Positions 40,198 through 49,531 of a DNA stretch of 64,000 bases are shown one piece after another (the stretch's first letter is position 1; each line of letters opens with the position of its first letter). This DNA is from Chloroflexales bacterium ZM16-3 (GTDB taxonomy: Bacteria > Chloroflexota > Chloroflexia > Chloroflexales > Chloroflexaceae). A program made the translations under genes and the position numbers. The DNA lies in the NCBI GenBank assembly GCA_004138175.2, contig RYFE02000004.1:186001-250000 (forward strand). Reading direction: 5' to 3'. The notes under the pieces were generated by a model. It saw only the letters and a program-made list of their open reading frames with translations. It had not been told where the DNA came from and did no database searches.

Positions 40198-40266
40198 AAC
40201 CTGTCAGATGCGGCCCCTGACGCAACAGAATGCGGTCATTTCATTGCTGGCCGCATCTGACAGGTT
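40198..40266. repeat. 18-bp perfect inverted repeat with 33-nt loop
   Basis: Arms 40198-40215 (AACCTGTCAGATGCGGCC) and 40249-40266. It lies 46 bp before the kinase start codon. Apart from this the 39976-40311 gap has a weak -10 (TATACA, 40294-40299) and no gene that I can support. Confidence 0.8.
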
Positions 40267-40311
40267 GGATGTCGCTATTGTTCTAGTGACTTGTATACAG
40301 GGCAGTTTTTC

Positions 40312-43300
40312 ATGGCAGCCGCGACCACATCCTGCCCCCTCTGTGCCGCCTCGTGTCGGGTCACTGCGCGCTTTTGCCCGCAGTGCGGGGCGCGGCTGTC
40401 CGCTGCGCCCGATCCTGATGCGGCGACATCCGCGTCGGCCCCGCCAGATCTCCCGACCATAGCCGCCGCCGATCAGGCCAGTGCCGGTACGATTGGGAAG
40501 ACGACCCAGCGCGATCTTCCACCGCCGCTGCCGCCGGTCGGTGCCTTCTCTCCCGGTTCGTTCATCGATCCTGCGGATCGCTATCGGATCGAGCGCACGC
40601 TGGGCAAGGGCGGATTCGGCGAGGCATACCTGGCCCACGACCTGCGGCTCGACCGGCCCTGTGTGGTCAAGCGGCTGGTGTTTGGCAGCGACTGGCCCGC
40701 CCATATCCGCGAGGCGGCGACCGCAGCGTTTGTGCGCGAGGCCCAGCTGCTGGTGTCGCTGAATACGCCGGGCCACGCGCACATCCCCGAGATCTACGAC
40801 TTCTTCCCCGATAGCCGCTGCCTGGTGATGAAGTACATTGTCGGCGAGGATCTGGCGCGTGAGCTCAAGCGGCGCGGCGCGGCTTTCCCGCTTGATGAGG
40901 CGCTACAAGTCATGTGCGAAGCGGCGTCGTCGCTGGTCTATATGCACAGCCGGACGCCCGAGCCGGTGCTGCACCGCGACATCAAGCCGGCCAACCTGCT
41001 GCGCGATAGCGAGGGTCGGGTCTGGCTGATCGACTTCGGGCTGGCCCAGCGCGCAGTGGCGGAGGCTAAGGCTGATCTGGCCAGCGGCACCCCCGGCTAC
41101 GCCCCGCCCGAGCAGTGGCGCGGCCAGGCCATGCCCGCGTCGGATGTGTATGCGCTCGCGGCCACGCTGTATGCCTTGCTGACCGCCCGCTCGCCGCAGG
41201 AGTCGGGGATCGGCAGCCTGGGCCAGAGTAGCCAGGCGCTGCCAGCGCAGGCTCGCCTGCTCCCCGACATCCCGCCCGCCCTGGATGCGCTGGTGCGCCA
41301 GGCGCTCGCGCCCGACCCGGCGGCGCGGCCCAGCGCACGGGCCTTCCTCGATCTTCTTGAGGAGCTGCGCGATCAGCTGCGCATCCCGCCGCCCCCAGCG
41401 CCGACCTTCCCGCCCGACCTCCCCGGCTTCGTCGGTCGCGCCGTCGAGCTGGCCGCGCTCAGCGCCGAGCTGGATCGCGACGGTATGGTGCTGCTGACCG
41501 GCATGCCAGGGGTGGGCAAGACCAGTATGGCCGTCGCGCTGGCTCGCCAGGTGGCCGACCCGGACACGACGTTTTGGCACAGCATTCGCCCCGGCGATGG
41601 GGCCGAGAGCCTGATCTGGGCGCTGGCTGGCTTTCTGTCCCACCAGGGCTACGCCGGGCTCTGGGAGATGCTCCAGCGCGCCCGGCTGAGCGGCACCCCG
41701 CCACCGCCCGTGAACATGCAGATCGACTACGTGACCCAGCTGCTGGCCGGCGCGGGTGGCCTGCTGCTCTGCCTGGATGACTTCCACCTGGTCGATGCGG
41801 ATGCGCAGTTTGGGCTGCTTATCGAGCGGCTGGCCCCGCTGCGCCATGCCGGCCAGCTGCGCCTGATCGTCACCTCGCGACGGGTGCCCGACTTCGCCCT
41901 GGCCGATCAGGTTGAAATGCTGACTGGGCTGAATGCCGCCGACGCGGCCCTGCTGCTGGCCGGGCGCGGCGTGGTGCTGGAGGAAGCCCTCCAGACCGAG
42001 CTCTACGCCCAGGTGGGCGGCAACGCCCAGCTGCTTACCCTGGCCGCCGACGCGCTGCGCCGCACGAACAACCCATCCCGGCTGGTTGGCGCACTGACCG
42101 GAGCCGACAATATCGAGCGCTACCTGCTCGACCAGATCGACGCCGCGCTGAGCGAAGAAGAGCGCGGCACGATGAAGCCGGTGGCGGCGCTGCTGGAGCC
42201 GGGCGGCACCCGAGGGGCGATCGAATCGCTGGCCGAGGGGGCCAACCTGCGTCGCCCGCTGCGCTCGCTGAGCGACCGCTACCTGCTTGAGACCCAGGAG
42301 GCGGCGGCGGGCAAGGAGTACCGCCAGCACGCGATTGTGCGGCGCTTCTACTACGAGGAGCTGGGCAAGCGCGAGCGGGCCGAGCTGCATCGCCGGGCGG
42401 CGGCCTACTACGAGACTGAGGAGCCTGACCCGCTGCGGGCGATCATGCACCACCTGCGGGCGGGCGACCCCGACCGTGCTGCGCATCTGGCGATCAAGCA
42501 CGGCAATGAAGCGCTCAACAGCGGGCAGGGCTCGGCGCTGCTGACGATCATGCGAGCGATCGACGTCGCGCAGATCGAGCCGGCGCAGCAGGTCGAGTTC
42601 TGCCTGGCCCGTGGCGAGCTGGCCACACAGCTCAGGGTCGGCGAGGTGGCCCGCGCCAGCTTCCAGCAGGCGCTCGATCTGCTAACCGAGCGCGAAGTGG
42701 ATCAGGATGTGCGTGTGGCGCGGGCGCGGGCCTGCCGGGGCATGGGCGAACTGCTAGAACTAGAGAACCCGCAGGAGGCGCTGGAGTGGCTCCAGCGCGG
42801 GTTGACCGAACTCGCTGGGGTTGACACGCTGGAGGAGGCCCGGCTGAATCGCTGGGTGGGGGCAACGCTGATGAGCCTGGGCAAGCCGGTAGAGGCCGCC
42901 GCGCCCCTGGAGCGCAGCCTGGCTCTGTTGCCGCCTACAGATCTGGCCACGCGGGCCGATGTGCTGCTGAATCTGGGAGCTACCCACTGCATGCGTGGCA
43001 ACCTCGCGACCGGTGCCGACATATTCACGCAGTCGCTCGAATTCTATGAGCGCACCGGGCAGAAGTGGGCCACGATCAGCGTCCGCCAAAATCTGGCCCA
43101 GATCTATGAGATTAGCGGCAACTGGAGCGACGCGAGCAAGGAGTACCAGTCGGCACTGACCGAGGCCACCCAGATGGGACATGTTGTGCGCCAGGTTGAT
43201 CTCAACCTTGCTCTGGGTCGTCTCCACACCTTCCAGGGCAAACTTGACTCTGCGCTTGAGTTGCTGAACATGGCCCAGGAGCGCGCCGAACATGAAGGGC

Positions 43301-43812
43301 TGCTTCTACATATGCTCACGATTCAGAGTAATCTGGGCGACTTATATGTGCGCCGAGGAGATATAGCGGAGGCTGAGGCTGTAGCTCAAGCCGGCCTGGA
43401 TCTGGCCACAAGGCTGGGAACTACTGACCAACTCTCGGAGATCTATTGTATACAAACATTGCTGCATCTCCAGGGAAGTAATGCTACCGATGCGCGAGAG
43501 ACGGTAGCTCAGGCCATACAGGCCGCGCGCGAGATTGCTGACCCCCTCAGCGAAGGGGTCAGCCTGCGTGTCCAGGGCCAGGTATTTGCCGCTATGGGCC
43601 AGCTGCCAGAGGCCCAGGAAGCCTTTTCGCACAGCAACAAACTGCTGGCTGATGTCCCCTACGAGCTTGCGCGGGCCAGGGCCGCATGGGGAGCGGCTCT
43701 GGCGGCGAGCGACCCTGCGCGGAGCCAGGAGCTCTACTCCCAGGCCCGCATGGCTTTTGAGACCCTGGGCGCACAGTATGACCTGGCGGCGCTCAAAGAA
43801 AAAGGGCAATAG
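40312..43812 (+). CDS. Zinc-ribbon / Ser-Thr kinase / STAND NTPase / TPR multidomain protein
   Basis: A 1166-aa cytoplasmic signalling protein. Residues 6-31 are a CxxC...CPQC zinc ribbon (CPLCAASC, RFCPQCGARL). A eukaryote-like protein kinase domain occupies about 85-350: LGKGGFGEAYLAHDL, PCVVKRLVF with the ATP-binding Lys, VLHRDIKPANLLRD catalytic loop near 220, LIDFGLAQ (DFG) and GTPGYAPPEQW. A STAND-type NTPase at about 370-690 has the P-loop LTGMPGVGKTSMAVALA and LLCLDDFHLVD (Walker B). The C-terminal 450 residues are TPR repeats. ATG 40312 is preferred over a TTG seven codons earlier because a TATACA lies 12 bp upstream. Architecture suggests a stimulus-gated switch, possibly defence-related. 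Confidence 0.9.
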   Translation: MAAATTSCPLCAASCRVTARFCPQCGARLSAAPDPDAATSASAPPDLPTIAAADQASAGTIGKTTQRDLPPPLPPVGAFSPGSFIDPADRYRIERTLGKGGFGEAYLAHDLRLDRPCVVKRLVFGSDWPAHIREAATAAFVREAQLLVSLNTPGHAHIPEIYDFFPDSRCLVMKYIVGEDLARELKRRGAAFPLDEALQVMCEAASSLVYMHSRTPEPVLHRDIKPANLLRDSEGRVWLIDFGLAQRAVAEAKADLASGTPGYAPPEQWRGQAMPASDVYALAATLYALLTARSPQESGIGSLGQSSQALPAQARLLPDIPPALDALVRQALAPDPAARPSARAFLDLLEELRDQLRIPPPPAPTFPPDLPGFVGRAVELAALSAELDRDGMVLLTGMPGVGKTSMAVALARQVADPDTTFWHSIRPGDGAESLIWALAGFLSHQGYAGLWEMLQRARLSGTPPPPVNMQIDYVTQLLAGAGGLLLCLDDFHLVDADAQFGLLIERLAPLRHAGQLRLIVTSRRVPDFALADQVEMLTGLNAADAALLLAGRGVVLEEALQTELYAQVGGNAQLLTLAADALRRTNNPSRLVGALTGADNIERYLLDQIDAALSEEERGTMKPVAALLEPGGTRGAIESLAEGANLRRPLRSLSDRYLLETQEAAAGKEYRQHAIVRRFYYEELGKRERAELHRRAAAYYETEEPDPLRAIMHHLRAGDPDRAAHLAIKHGNEALNSGQGSALLTIMRAIDVAQIEPAQQVEFCLARGELATQLRVGEVARASFQQALDLLTEREVDQDVRVARARACRGMGELLELENPQEALEWLQRGLTELAGVDTLEEARLNRWVGATLMSLGKPVEAAAPLERSLALLPPTDLATRADVLLNLGATHCMRGNLATGADIFTQSLEFYERTGQKWATISVRQNLAQIYEISGNWSDASKEYQSALTEATQMGHVVRQVDLNLALGRLHTFQGKLDSALELLNMAQERAEHEGLLLHMLTIQSNLGDLYVRRGDIAEAEAVAQAGLDLATRLGTTDQLSEIYCIQTLLHLQGSNATDARETVAQAIQAAREIADPLSEGVSLRVQGQVFAAMGQLPEAQEAFSHSNKLLADVPYELARARAAWGAALAASDPARSQELYSQARMAFETLGAQYDLAALKEKGQ

Positions 43813-43821
43813 AGCAGAAGT

Positions 43822-43909
43822 AACGCTGTCACCCTGAGCGAAGCGAAGGGTCCCGGCCGGGATTCTTCGCTCCGCTCAGAATGACAGGATTTCTCACAGC
43901 GTTACTGCG
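43822..43909. repeat. Palindromic dispersed element related to 16905-17052
   Basis: Starts AGAAGTAACGCTGTCACC and ends CACAGCGTTACT, forming an approximately 85-bp imperfect hairpin with the inner CTGAGCGAAGCGAAG and CTTCGCTCCGCTCAG arms. The same outer ends flank the element at 16905-17052. Confidence 0.7.
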
Positions 43910-43927
43910 GTGTTGCGAAAAAGGGCT

Positions 43928-43954
43928 GTAGGGGCGCGTCATGTGCGCCCCTAC
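43928..43954. repeat. GTAGGG palindrome, copy 5 (imperfect)
   Basis: Arms GTAGGGGCGC and GCGCCCCTAC with a 7-nt centre, 10 bases from the end of the FG-GAP gene (on its 3' side). Confidence 0.75.
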
Positions 43955-43964
43955 AACCCCTGGA

Positions 43965-46900
43965 TTAGCGCGCGAGGAAGGGCAGAAAGACTTTTCTCTC
44001 CTGCACCAGGATCGCCCCGCCGGTGTCCCATGCGACTATCTTGCGGGCCAGTTCCCCGCTGGCATCGCTAAAGACGAGCGTGACCACTGCCCTAGCACGC
44101 CCGCAGCTAACCGGCTCGCCATCGTTGGCCCGCACGGTGACGGCAAAGGCGTCGGCGCTCTGGCCATTGATCGAATTGATCGCGGTTGTCGCCGTGCCAC
44201 ACACCACACCATCAATCTGCGCCTGTACCGTCAGGCCACCGGTTGAGTCTGGCACTGGGACAAACCCATAATAGGTTGCCGGAACCGGCGGCAAAGTACC
44301 GCCGCCGATCACGCTGGTCTGGAGCCCGCTGCTCGTGCCACGTACCGGCACCGTGACCGGCTCGGTCGCTCGGATCCAGTAACTCCCGCCATTCGCGATC
44401 TGGGTGAGGGTATTGACCCAATCGGGTGCATATAGGTCATGGATCAGCCAGGGCTGGGCTGGGCTGCTGTCGCTGGCATAGCCATAGACCGTCATCACCT
44501 GCTTTGCGGCCCCGCCCAGCGCATCCGGCAGCGCCTGGGTCGCACCCAGGTAGAAGGGCACCAGGTTCCAGCCTGATCGCGACAGTGTCAGCGGTACGCT
44601 GGTCATCAATTGGTAGGTTCCTGTCTGGTTTGCTAACGCCGATGCGGTGTTATGCTCAAGATCCAGGTCGGTCGTCAGTAGCTCCCACTGCGGCGAGGTT
44701 GCCTGCGTATTCCAGTAGTAGATCTGGATGCCGCCCTCTTGCCCTTGTGGCACATCACCGCTCAGGTAGCCAATGTTGAGCGAGGCGTCGGCCAAGGGCA
44801 CACCTGCTGTCGCGGTCAGGCGATATGCCTGGCCTACCGGCGTGGCCCACGGCGGTGGTTCTGGGGCCAACGCAACCGTTTGGATGGCGAAGAACTGCTC
44901 TTCTGCAAGTTGCAGATCGGCACCATACAGGATGGCCTGGCCGTCACCGGAGAGTACCGGCGCGTGCGCCCAGCGATACCCTGGATTCCCGCGTGGCGCG
45001 TGCGCCCAGCGATACCCCGGGTTGCCGCCCAGACGCACATCAACTACCGTCTCACGGCGCGGCGTTGTCTCATTCACCCATATTCGCACCAACCCGTCAA
45101 AGGCCGGCGCAGCGGGATCACTGGTCAGGTTGGCATGGTAGCCAGCGCTAAAGGCGCTCAGCTGCACGGCCGGTCGGGCACTATCGCTGCTGGGGAAGAG
45201 CTGCGCCCGCAGATCCAGCCCCGTCGGCACCCCCGTCACCAGCAGCTGGAGGGTGGTCGAGGTGACTGGTGTGATCTGCATATCGGGCTGCCAGTCGCTG
45301 CGGGTGATCAGCGCGAGCTGCTGATAGTTCGCTGCCACCGTCACACAGCCCTGGCGCTGCTGATCGAGCTCATAGACACACACCGCGTCGCCTGCTCGTG
45401 CGCCGCGTGCCAGCATCTGATCGACATTTGGCTCACCCAGCTCGATCGCCAGTTCGCCACTGTCGGTTTGCTGGAACAGCACGCCACGGGTGCGGCTGCC
45501 AGGCAGCGGGGCGGGCAGTTGGCCCTGAGCATCGGTTAGCACCAACACTGGGGCGTCGAGCGGCAATGCCTGGCTGCTGGTACTAAACTCGCCGTCGTGA
45601 ATCACGCGGGTGAGGGCGAGGGGCAGCAGCAGCGGCATTTGCGTTGGGGCGAACGCTGCAGGCTGCTTGAAGCTGAAGCTCGGGTTCAGATCGTTGTAGA
45701 GCGTCTGGATTGTCGCCCAGTCGGAGCGCCCGGTCTCCAGTTGCGACAGGGTCTGTTGACAGCCCGGCAGCCAGCCCACATCAGGGTTGAACGAGCCATA
45801 GTCGTCACGGTAGGGGTCGCTCATCGGACCGGGGCAACTGCTAATACTGATCAGGCGGCCGACGGCATCCTGGCCCAGGTAGTTATCGTCGAGGAACAGG
45901 GCGTAGTGGCCGATCTCGTGGGCCAGCGTTCGCGCCCAGTCGTCGCCCAGGTTGGCGGTTGCCTCGCCGTAGCGGTTCCAGATCGCGCCCATGCGCAGCT
46001 GGCCAGGGAAGTAGGACAGATCTGCGCGATCAGGATCAACCCGCTCGGTCTCTACAATGCCTCCCTTGACCGCGTTGGGCCGCAGGCGATTGGTGGCATA
46101 GATCCGAATATGGGCGTCATCCCAGTGGGTATGGTCGTTGAAGACATGGATGTCGCCCAGCGCGACCTGGCCATTTGTCCAGCGGAACAGCAGCTCCGAG
46201 GCGCGCGTGATATTTGCGTCGAGCTGGCTGAGGAAGGCCGGGTCGCTACGTGCGTCCCACTCCAGCGATACATTCAGGTTGAGCAAGAGCAGCGGGTGAT
46301 CCGGGCTGACCGTAAGATTCTGCACACCAGGGCCAGTCACCGTATCCATGGTCAGGCCGGTGGAGACAGGCACGGCGCTAATCAGCGCCAGAGTGTAGGT
46401 GCTGGTCGCCGCAAGCGGTGCGACGGCCACTAGCTTGTCGCGTTCTACCAGCGGCTCGCGACTATTCAGGTAGCCCTGCGGATTGGTCGTGGCAACCGTG
46501 TCGTTCGGGTAGCGCAGCTGGCTGCCATTGCGGGTCTGCTGCGCCGATAAATGGTAGACGCTGGCGTCGGGTACGGGCTGGCCTGCCCGCAGCACCCGCG
46601 CCAGCGTGCCGCGTACCCGGAAGGGGAAGGTTGTCGCGCTGGCCGCCGGGTAGGCAAACGAGCCAGCCACGCCGCCCGGGCTCACCCCCTGGGAGTCGGC
46701 GATCAGGCGGACAACGACATTGTCCGCCTGGCCGAAGACCCCGCTTGCCCCGGTATCCCAGTTGAACACATGCGGTTCTCCGGCTGGCGAGGTGCTCAGG
46801 CTTCGGGTGATCGTGCCGGTCGCCGCAATCGCGGGCCGCCAGGCGCCGCCGCCATCAAGCGAGAAGAAGGCCCGCACCGACGGCACCGCACGGCTGGCCG

Positions 46901-48911
46901 GGTCGGTCAGGGTATAGCTGATCGGGATGGTTCCGCTGAGGAAGGCAGGAGTGGAGAAACCGGCGGCGTCAGGGGTGGGGCCAGGCCGCTGGACGGAGAT
47001 GGTGGGTGGCGCAGGCTGTACCCCGACGAGCTGCTGCCCCACATGCAGTACCACCATGTTCCCAGCATTTATGACACCGAAGACAAGGTCGAGCTTTCCA
47101 TCGCTGTTGAGGTCGCCCAACGCCACACTAAAGATATTGCCCCCTATCCCGCGGGGGATATTAGTCGACGCCATGAAGCCGCCCAGGCCATCGCCCAGCA
47201 GCGCCTGGCTTTCATCTTTGCCAAGGACGAGGTCGAGCTTCCCGTCGCCATTCAGGTCGCCCAGCGCCACGTTCCGGGCACCAAGTCCGGTATTGGGGAT
47301 GTCGGTCGGCGCCATAAAGCCGCCCAGGCCATCGCCCAGCGCCACATGGTTGCCACTACCGTTACCGAGGACAAGGTCGAGTTTCCCGTCGGCGTTGAGG
47401 TCGCCCAACGCCACACTGGAGGTGTCCTGCGCAGCAGGGATGTTGGTCGGCGCCATAAAGCCGCCCAGGCCATCGCCTAGCGCCACCTGGCTGACATACC
47501 CATAATTGTTACCAAGGACAAGGTCGAGCTTCGCGTCGTCATTCAGGTCGCCCAGCGCCATACTATAGGTATTGTGCCCGGTACCACCAATGTCGGTTGG
47601 CGCGGCGAAGCCGCCCAGGCCATCGCCTAGCATGACTTGGCTGGCGACGTCGGCATTGCCGAGGACGACGTCGAGCTTCCCGTCGCCGTTCAGGTCAGCC
47701 AGAGCTGCGCTTGAGGTCATACGCCCAGTGCCGGGGATGTCGCTCGGTGCCATAAAGCCGCCCAGGCCATCGCCCAGCGCCACCTGGCTGGCAGCCTGCC
47801 AGTTGCCGAGGACGAGGTCGAGTTTCCCGTCGGCGTTGAGGTCGCCCAGGGCCACACTATACGTCCAGCGCCCAGTGCCGGGGATGTCGGTCGGCGCCAT
47901 AAAGCCGCCGTGTCCATCGCCTAGCGTGACCTGGCTGATACTCCCACAGTTGCCGAGGACAAGGTCGAGCTTCGCGTCGCCGTTGAGGTCGCCCAGCGCC
48001 ACACTGTACGTATAGAGTGGGGAGGCGTTGACGTAGGTCGCCGCCATGAAGCCGCCCTGCTCATTGCCCAACACCACCTGACTGGCACTACCATCATTGC
48101 CTAAGACAAGGTCGAGATCTCCATCGCCGTTGAGGTCGCCCATTGCCACGCTTGTGGTATTACGCCCGGTGCCGGGGATGTCGGTCGGTGCCATAAAGCC
48201 GCCCAGGCCATCGCCCAGGGCTACTTGAATGACAGGCCCATTGTTACCGAGGACAAGGTCGAGATCTCCATCGCCGTTGAGGTCGCCTAGCACCACATTC
48301 CTGGTAAAGTGTCCGGTGCCGCCAATGGCGGCCGGTGCGGCAAAGCCGCCCAGGCCATCGCCGAGGGCCACTTGGCTGCTACCTTGCTCGTTGCCGAGGA
48401 CAAGGTCGAGCTTCTTATCGGCGTTGAGGTCGCCCAGCGCCACACTATAGATCATGCCCCCGGTGCCGGGGATGTCGGTCGGCGCAGCGAAGCCGCCCAG
48501 GCCATCGCCCAGGGCCACCTGGCTAGCTCCTCCATAGTTGCCGAGGAGGATGTCGAGCTTCCCATCCGCGTTGAGGTCGCCCAGCGCCACGCTCCGGGTA
48601 TTGCGCTCAGTGCCGGGGATGTCGGCCGGTGTGGTGAAGCCGCCCAAACCATCACCCAGCACCACCTGGCTGACATCCCCATAGCCGTTGCCAAGGACGA
48701 GGTCGAGGATCCCATCGGCGTTGAGGTCGCCGATCGCTACACTATTTGTATTGCGTCCGGTGCCAGGGATGTCGGCCGGCGCAAGAAACCCCGCGGCGTG
48801 GGCCACAGGGGCCAGCGGCGGCGCGGCGGGGATGAGCAGGGCAGATAGGAGAATTAGCAGCGAGCCAATGCGGAGCGAACGGTGGGATCTGTGTGGCAGA
48901 AGGTGAAGCAT
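43965..48911 (-). CDS. Giant secreted FG-GAP/VCBS-repeat protein with zincin motif
   Basis: A 1648-aa exported protein. A signal peptide (RIGSLLILLSALLIPAAPPLAPVAHA) leads to twelve tandem FG-GAP/VCBS repeats of about 46-49 residues each (residues 40-620). Each has a GDLNxDGxLDLVLGN calcium-binding loop, and they likely build a beta-propeller-like surface. The middle has Ig-like beta domains (VRAFFSLDGGGAWRPAI) and, near residue 1005, TLAHEIGHYALFLDDNY, an HExxH metalloprotease motif with a downstream Asp. The last third contains further beta domains and a duplicated GNPGYRWAHAP motif (DNA 44955-45030). Probably a surface adhesin with peptidase activity. AGAGGA precedes ATG 48909-48911; a 56-bp repeat array lies upstream. 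Confidence 0.85.
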   Translation of the reverse strand: MLHLLPHRSHRSLRIGSLLILLSALLIPAAPPLAPVAHAAGFLAPADIPGTGRNTNSVAIGDLNADGILDLVLGNGYGDVSQVVLGDGLGGFTTPADIPGTERNTRSVALGDLNADGKLDILLGNYGGASQVALGDGLGGFAAPTDIPGTGGMIYSVALGDLNADKKLDLVLGNEQGSSQVALGDGLGGFAAPAAIGGTGHFTRNVVLGDLNGDGDLDLVLGNNGPVIQVALGDGLGGFMAPTDIPGTGRNTTSVAMGDLNGDGDLDLVLGNDGSASQVVLGNEQGGFMAATYVNASPLYTYSVALGDLNGDAKLDLVLGNCGSISQVTLGDGHGGFMAPTDIPGTGRWTYSVALGDLNADGKLDLVLGNWQAASQVALGDGLGGFMAPSDIPGTGRMTSSAALADLNGDGKLDVVLGNADVASQVMLGDGLGGFAAPTDIGGTGHNTYSMALGDLNDDAKLDLVLGNNYGYVSQVALGDGLGGFMAPTNIPAAQDTSSVALGDLNADGKLDLVLGNGSGNHVALGDGLGGFMAPTDIPNTGLGARNVALGDLNGDGKLDLVLGKDESQALLGDGLGGFMASTNIPRGIGGNIFSVALGDLNSDGKLDLVFGVINAGNMVVLHVGQQLVGVQPAPPTISVQRPGPTPDAAGFSTPAFLSGTIPISYTLTDPASRAVPSVRAFFSLDGGGAWRPAIAATGTITRSLSTSPAGEPHVFNWDTGASGVFGQADNVVVRLIADSQGVSPGGVAGSFAYPAASATTFPFRVRGTLARVLRAGQPVPDASVYHLSAQQTRNGSQLRYPNDTVATTNPQGYLNSREPLVERDKLVAVAPLAATSTYTLALISAVPVSTGLTMDTVTGPGVQNLTVSPDHPLLLLNLNVSLEWDARSDPAFLSQLDANITRASELLFRWTNGQVALGDIHVFNDHTHWDDAHIRIYATNRLRPNAVKGGIVETERVDPDRADLSYFPGQLRMGAIWNRYGEATANLGDDWARTLAHEIGHYALFLDDNYLGQDAVGRLISISSCPGPMSDPYRDDYGSFNPDVGWLPGCQQTLSQLETGRSDWATIQTLYNDLNPSFSFKQPAAFAPTQMPLLLPLALTRVIHDGEFSTSSQALPLDAPVLVLTDAQGQLPAPLPGSRTRGVLFQQTDSGELAIELGEPNVDQMLARGARAGDAVCVYELDQQRQGCVTVAANYQQLALITRSDWQPDMQITPVTSTTLQLLVTGVPTGLDLRAQLFPSSDSARPAVQLSAFSAGYHANLTSDPAAPAFDGLVRIWVNETTPRRETVVDVRLGGNPGYRWAHAPRGNPGYRWAHAPVLSGDGQAILYGADLQLAEEQFFAIQTVALAPEPPPWATPVGQAYRLTATAGVPLADASLNIGYLSGDVPQGQEGGIQIYYWNTQATSPQWELLTTDLDLEHNTASALANQTGTYQLMTSVPLTLSRSGWNLVPFYLGATQALPDALGGAAKQVMTVYGYASDSSPAQPWLIHDLYAPDWVNTLTQIANGGSYWIRATEPVTVPVRGTSSGLQTSVIGGGTLPPVPATYYGFVPVPDSTGGLTVQAQIDGVVCGTATTAINSINGQSADAFAVTVRANDGEPVSCGRARAVVTLVFSDASGELARKIVAWDTGGAILVQERKVFLPFLAR

Positions 48912-48933
48912 ACGATCCTCTCGCAGTAAGACG

Positions 48934-48991
<58 letters not shown>

Positions 48992-49268
48992 TGTCGCCGA
49001 TCAGAATAGCGATGCATAATGCCCAATTGGGCGCGTAGACTGAAGCTTTATCTAAACGAGATGGTACTACTGTCAAAGCATTGTGGAAATGTTGGGAGAG
49101 GTGTGAAATGCTCACAATGTCTACTCATATTGTAGGCAGAAGACGTGAGAAATGAAGCGCTATCTACGTAAACTAAGATTACAATAATGAAAGTCAAAAG
49201 AATATATTTATTCTGTGTGAAAAACAGCGCTAATTAACTGGTATGCAGGATGTACAAAGGGAGGCCCT

Positions 49269-49505
49269 ATGCCCACGCATCCCATCGGCGACATCCAGCT
49301 CTTCTACGAGATCGTCGGCACCGGCCCGCCGGTGCTGCTCATCCACGGCCTCGGCAGCAGCGCCCGCGACTGGGAGTTTCAGACGCCTGTGCTGGACCAG
49401 GAGTTTACGGTCATCAGCGCCGACCTGCGCGGGCTGACGAAAACCGCCAACTCTAAAATCTTGCCGACGGCGTCGCCTGTGAGTGCTGTTGGGGCGTGTG
49501 TATAA
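49269..49505 (+). pseudogene. Truncated alpha/beta-hydrolase, N-terminal fragment
   Basis: About 60 residues of an alpha/beta-hydrolase (IGDIQLFYEIVGTGPPVLLIHGLGSSARDWEF with the HGLG oxyanion region, split as LFYEIVGTGPPVLLIHGLG and SSARDWEF; then ADLRG) after a good AGGGAGG site. A full protein has about 260 residues and a nucleophile GxSxG, which would lie beyond the end; here the frame runs into unrelated sequence and stops. I treat it as a remnant. Confidence 0.7.
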
Positions 49506-49531
49506 TGCTTGACACCTTTCCCTCTCCCTAT

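Noticed and set aside
47050-48880. Roughly 140-bp periodic repeats that might be a CRISPR or satellite
   Set aside because: They are in-frame coding repeats of FG-GAP domains with calcium-loop conservation.
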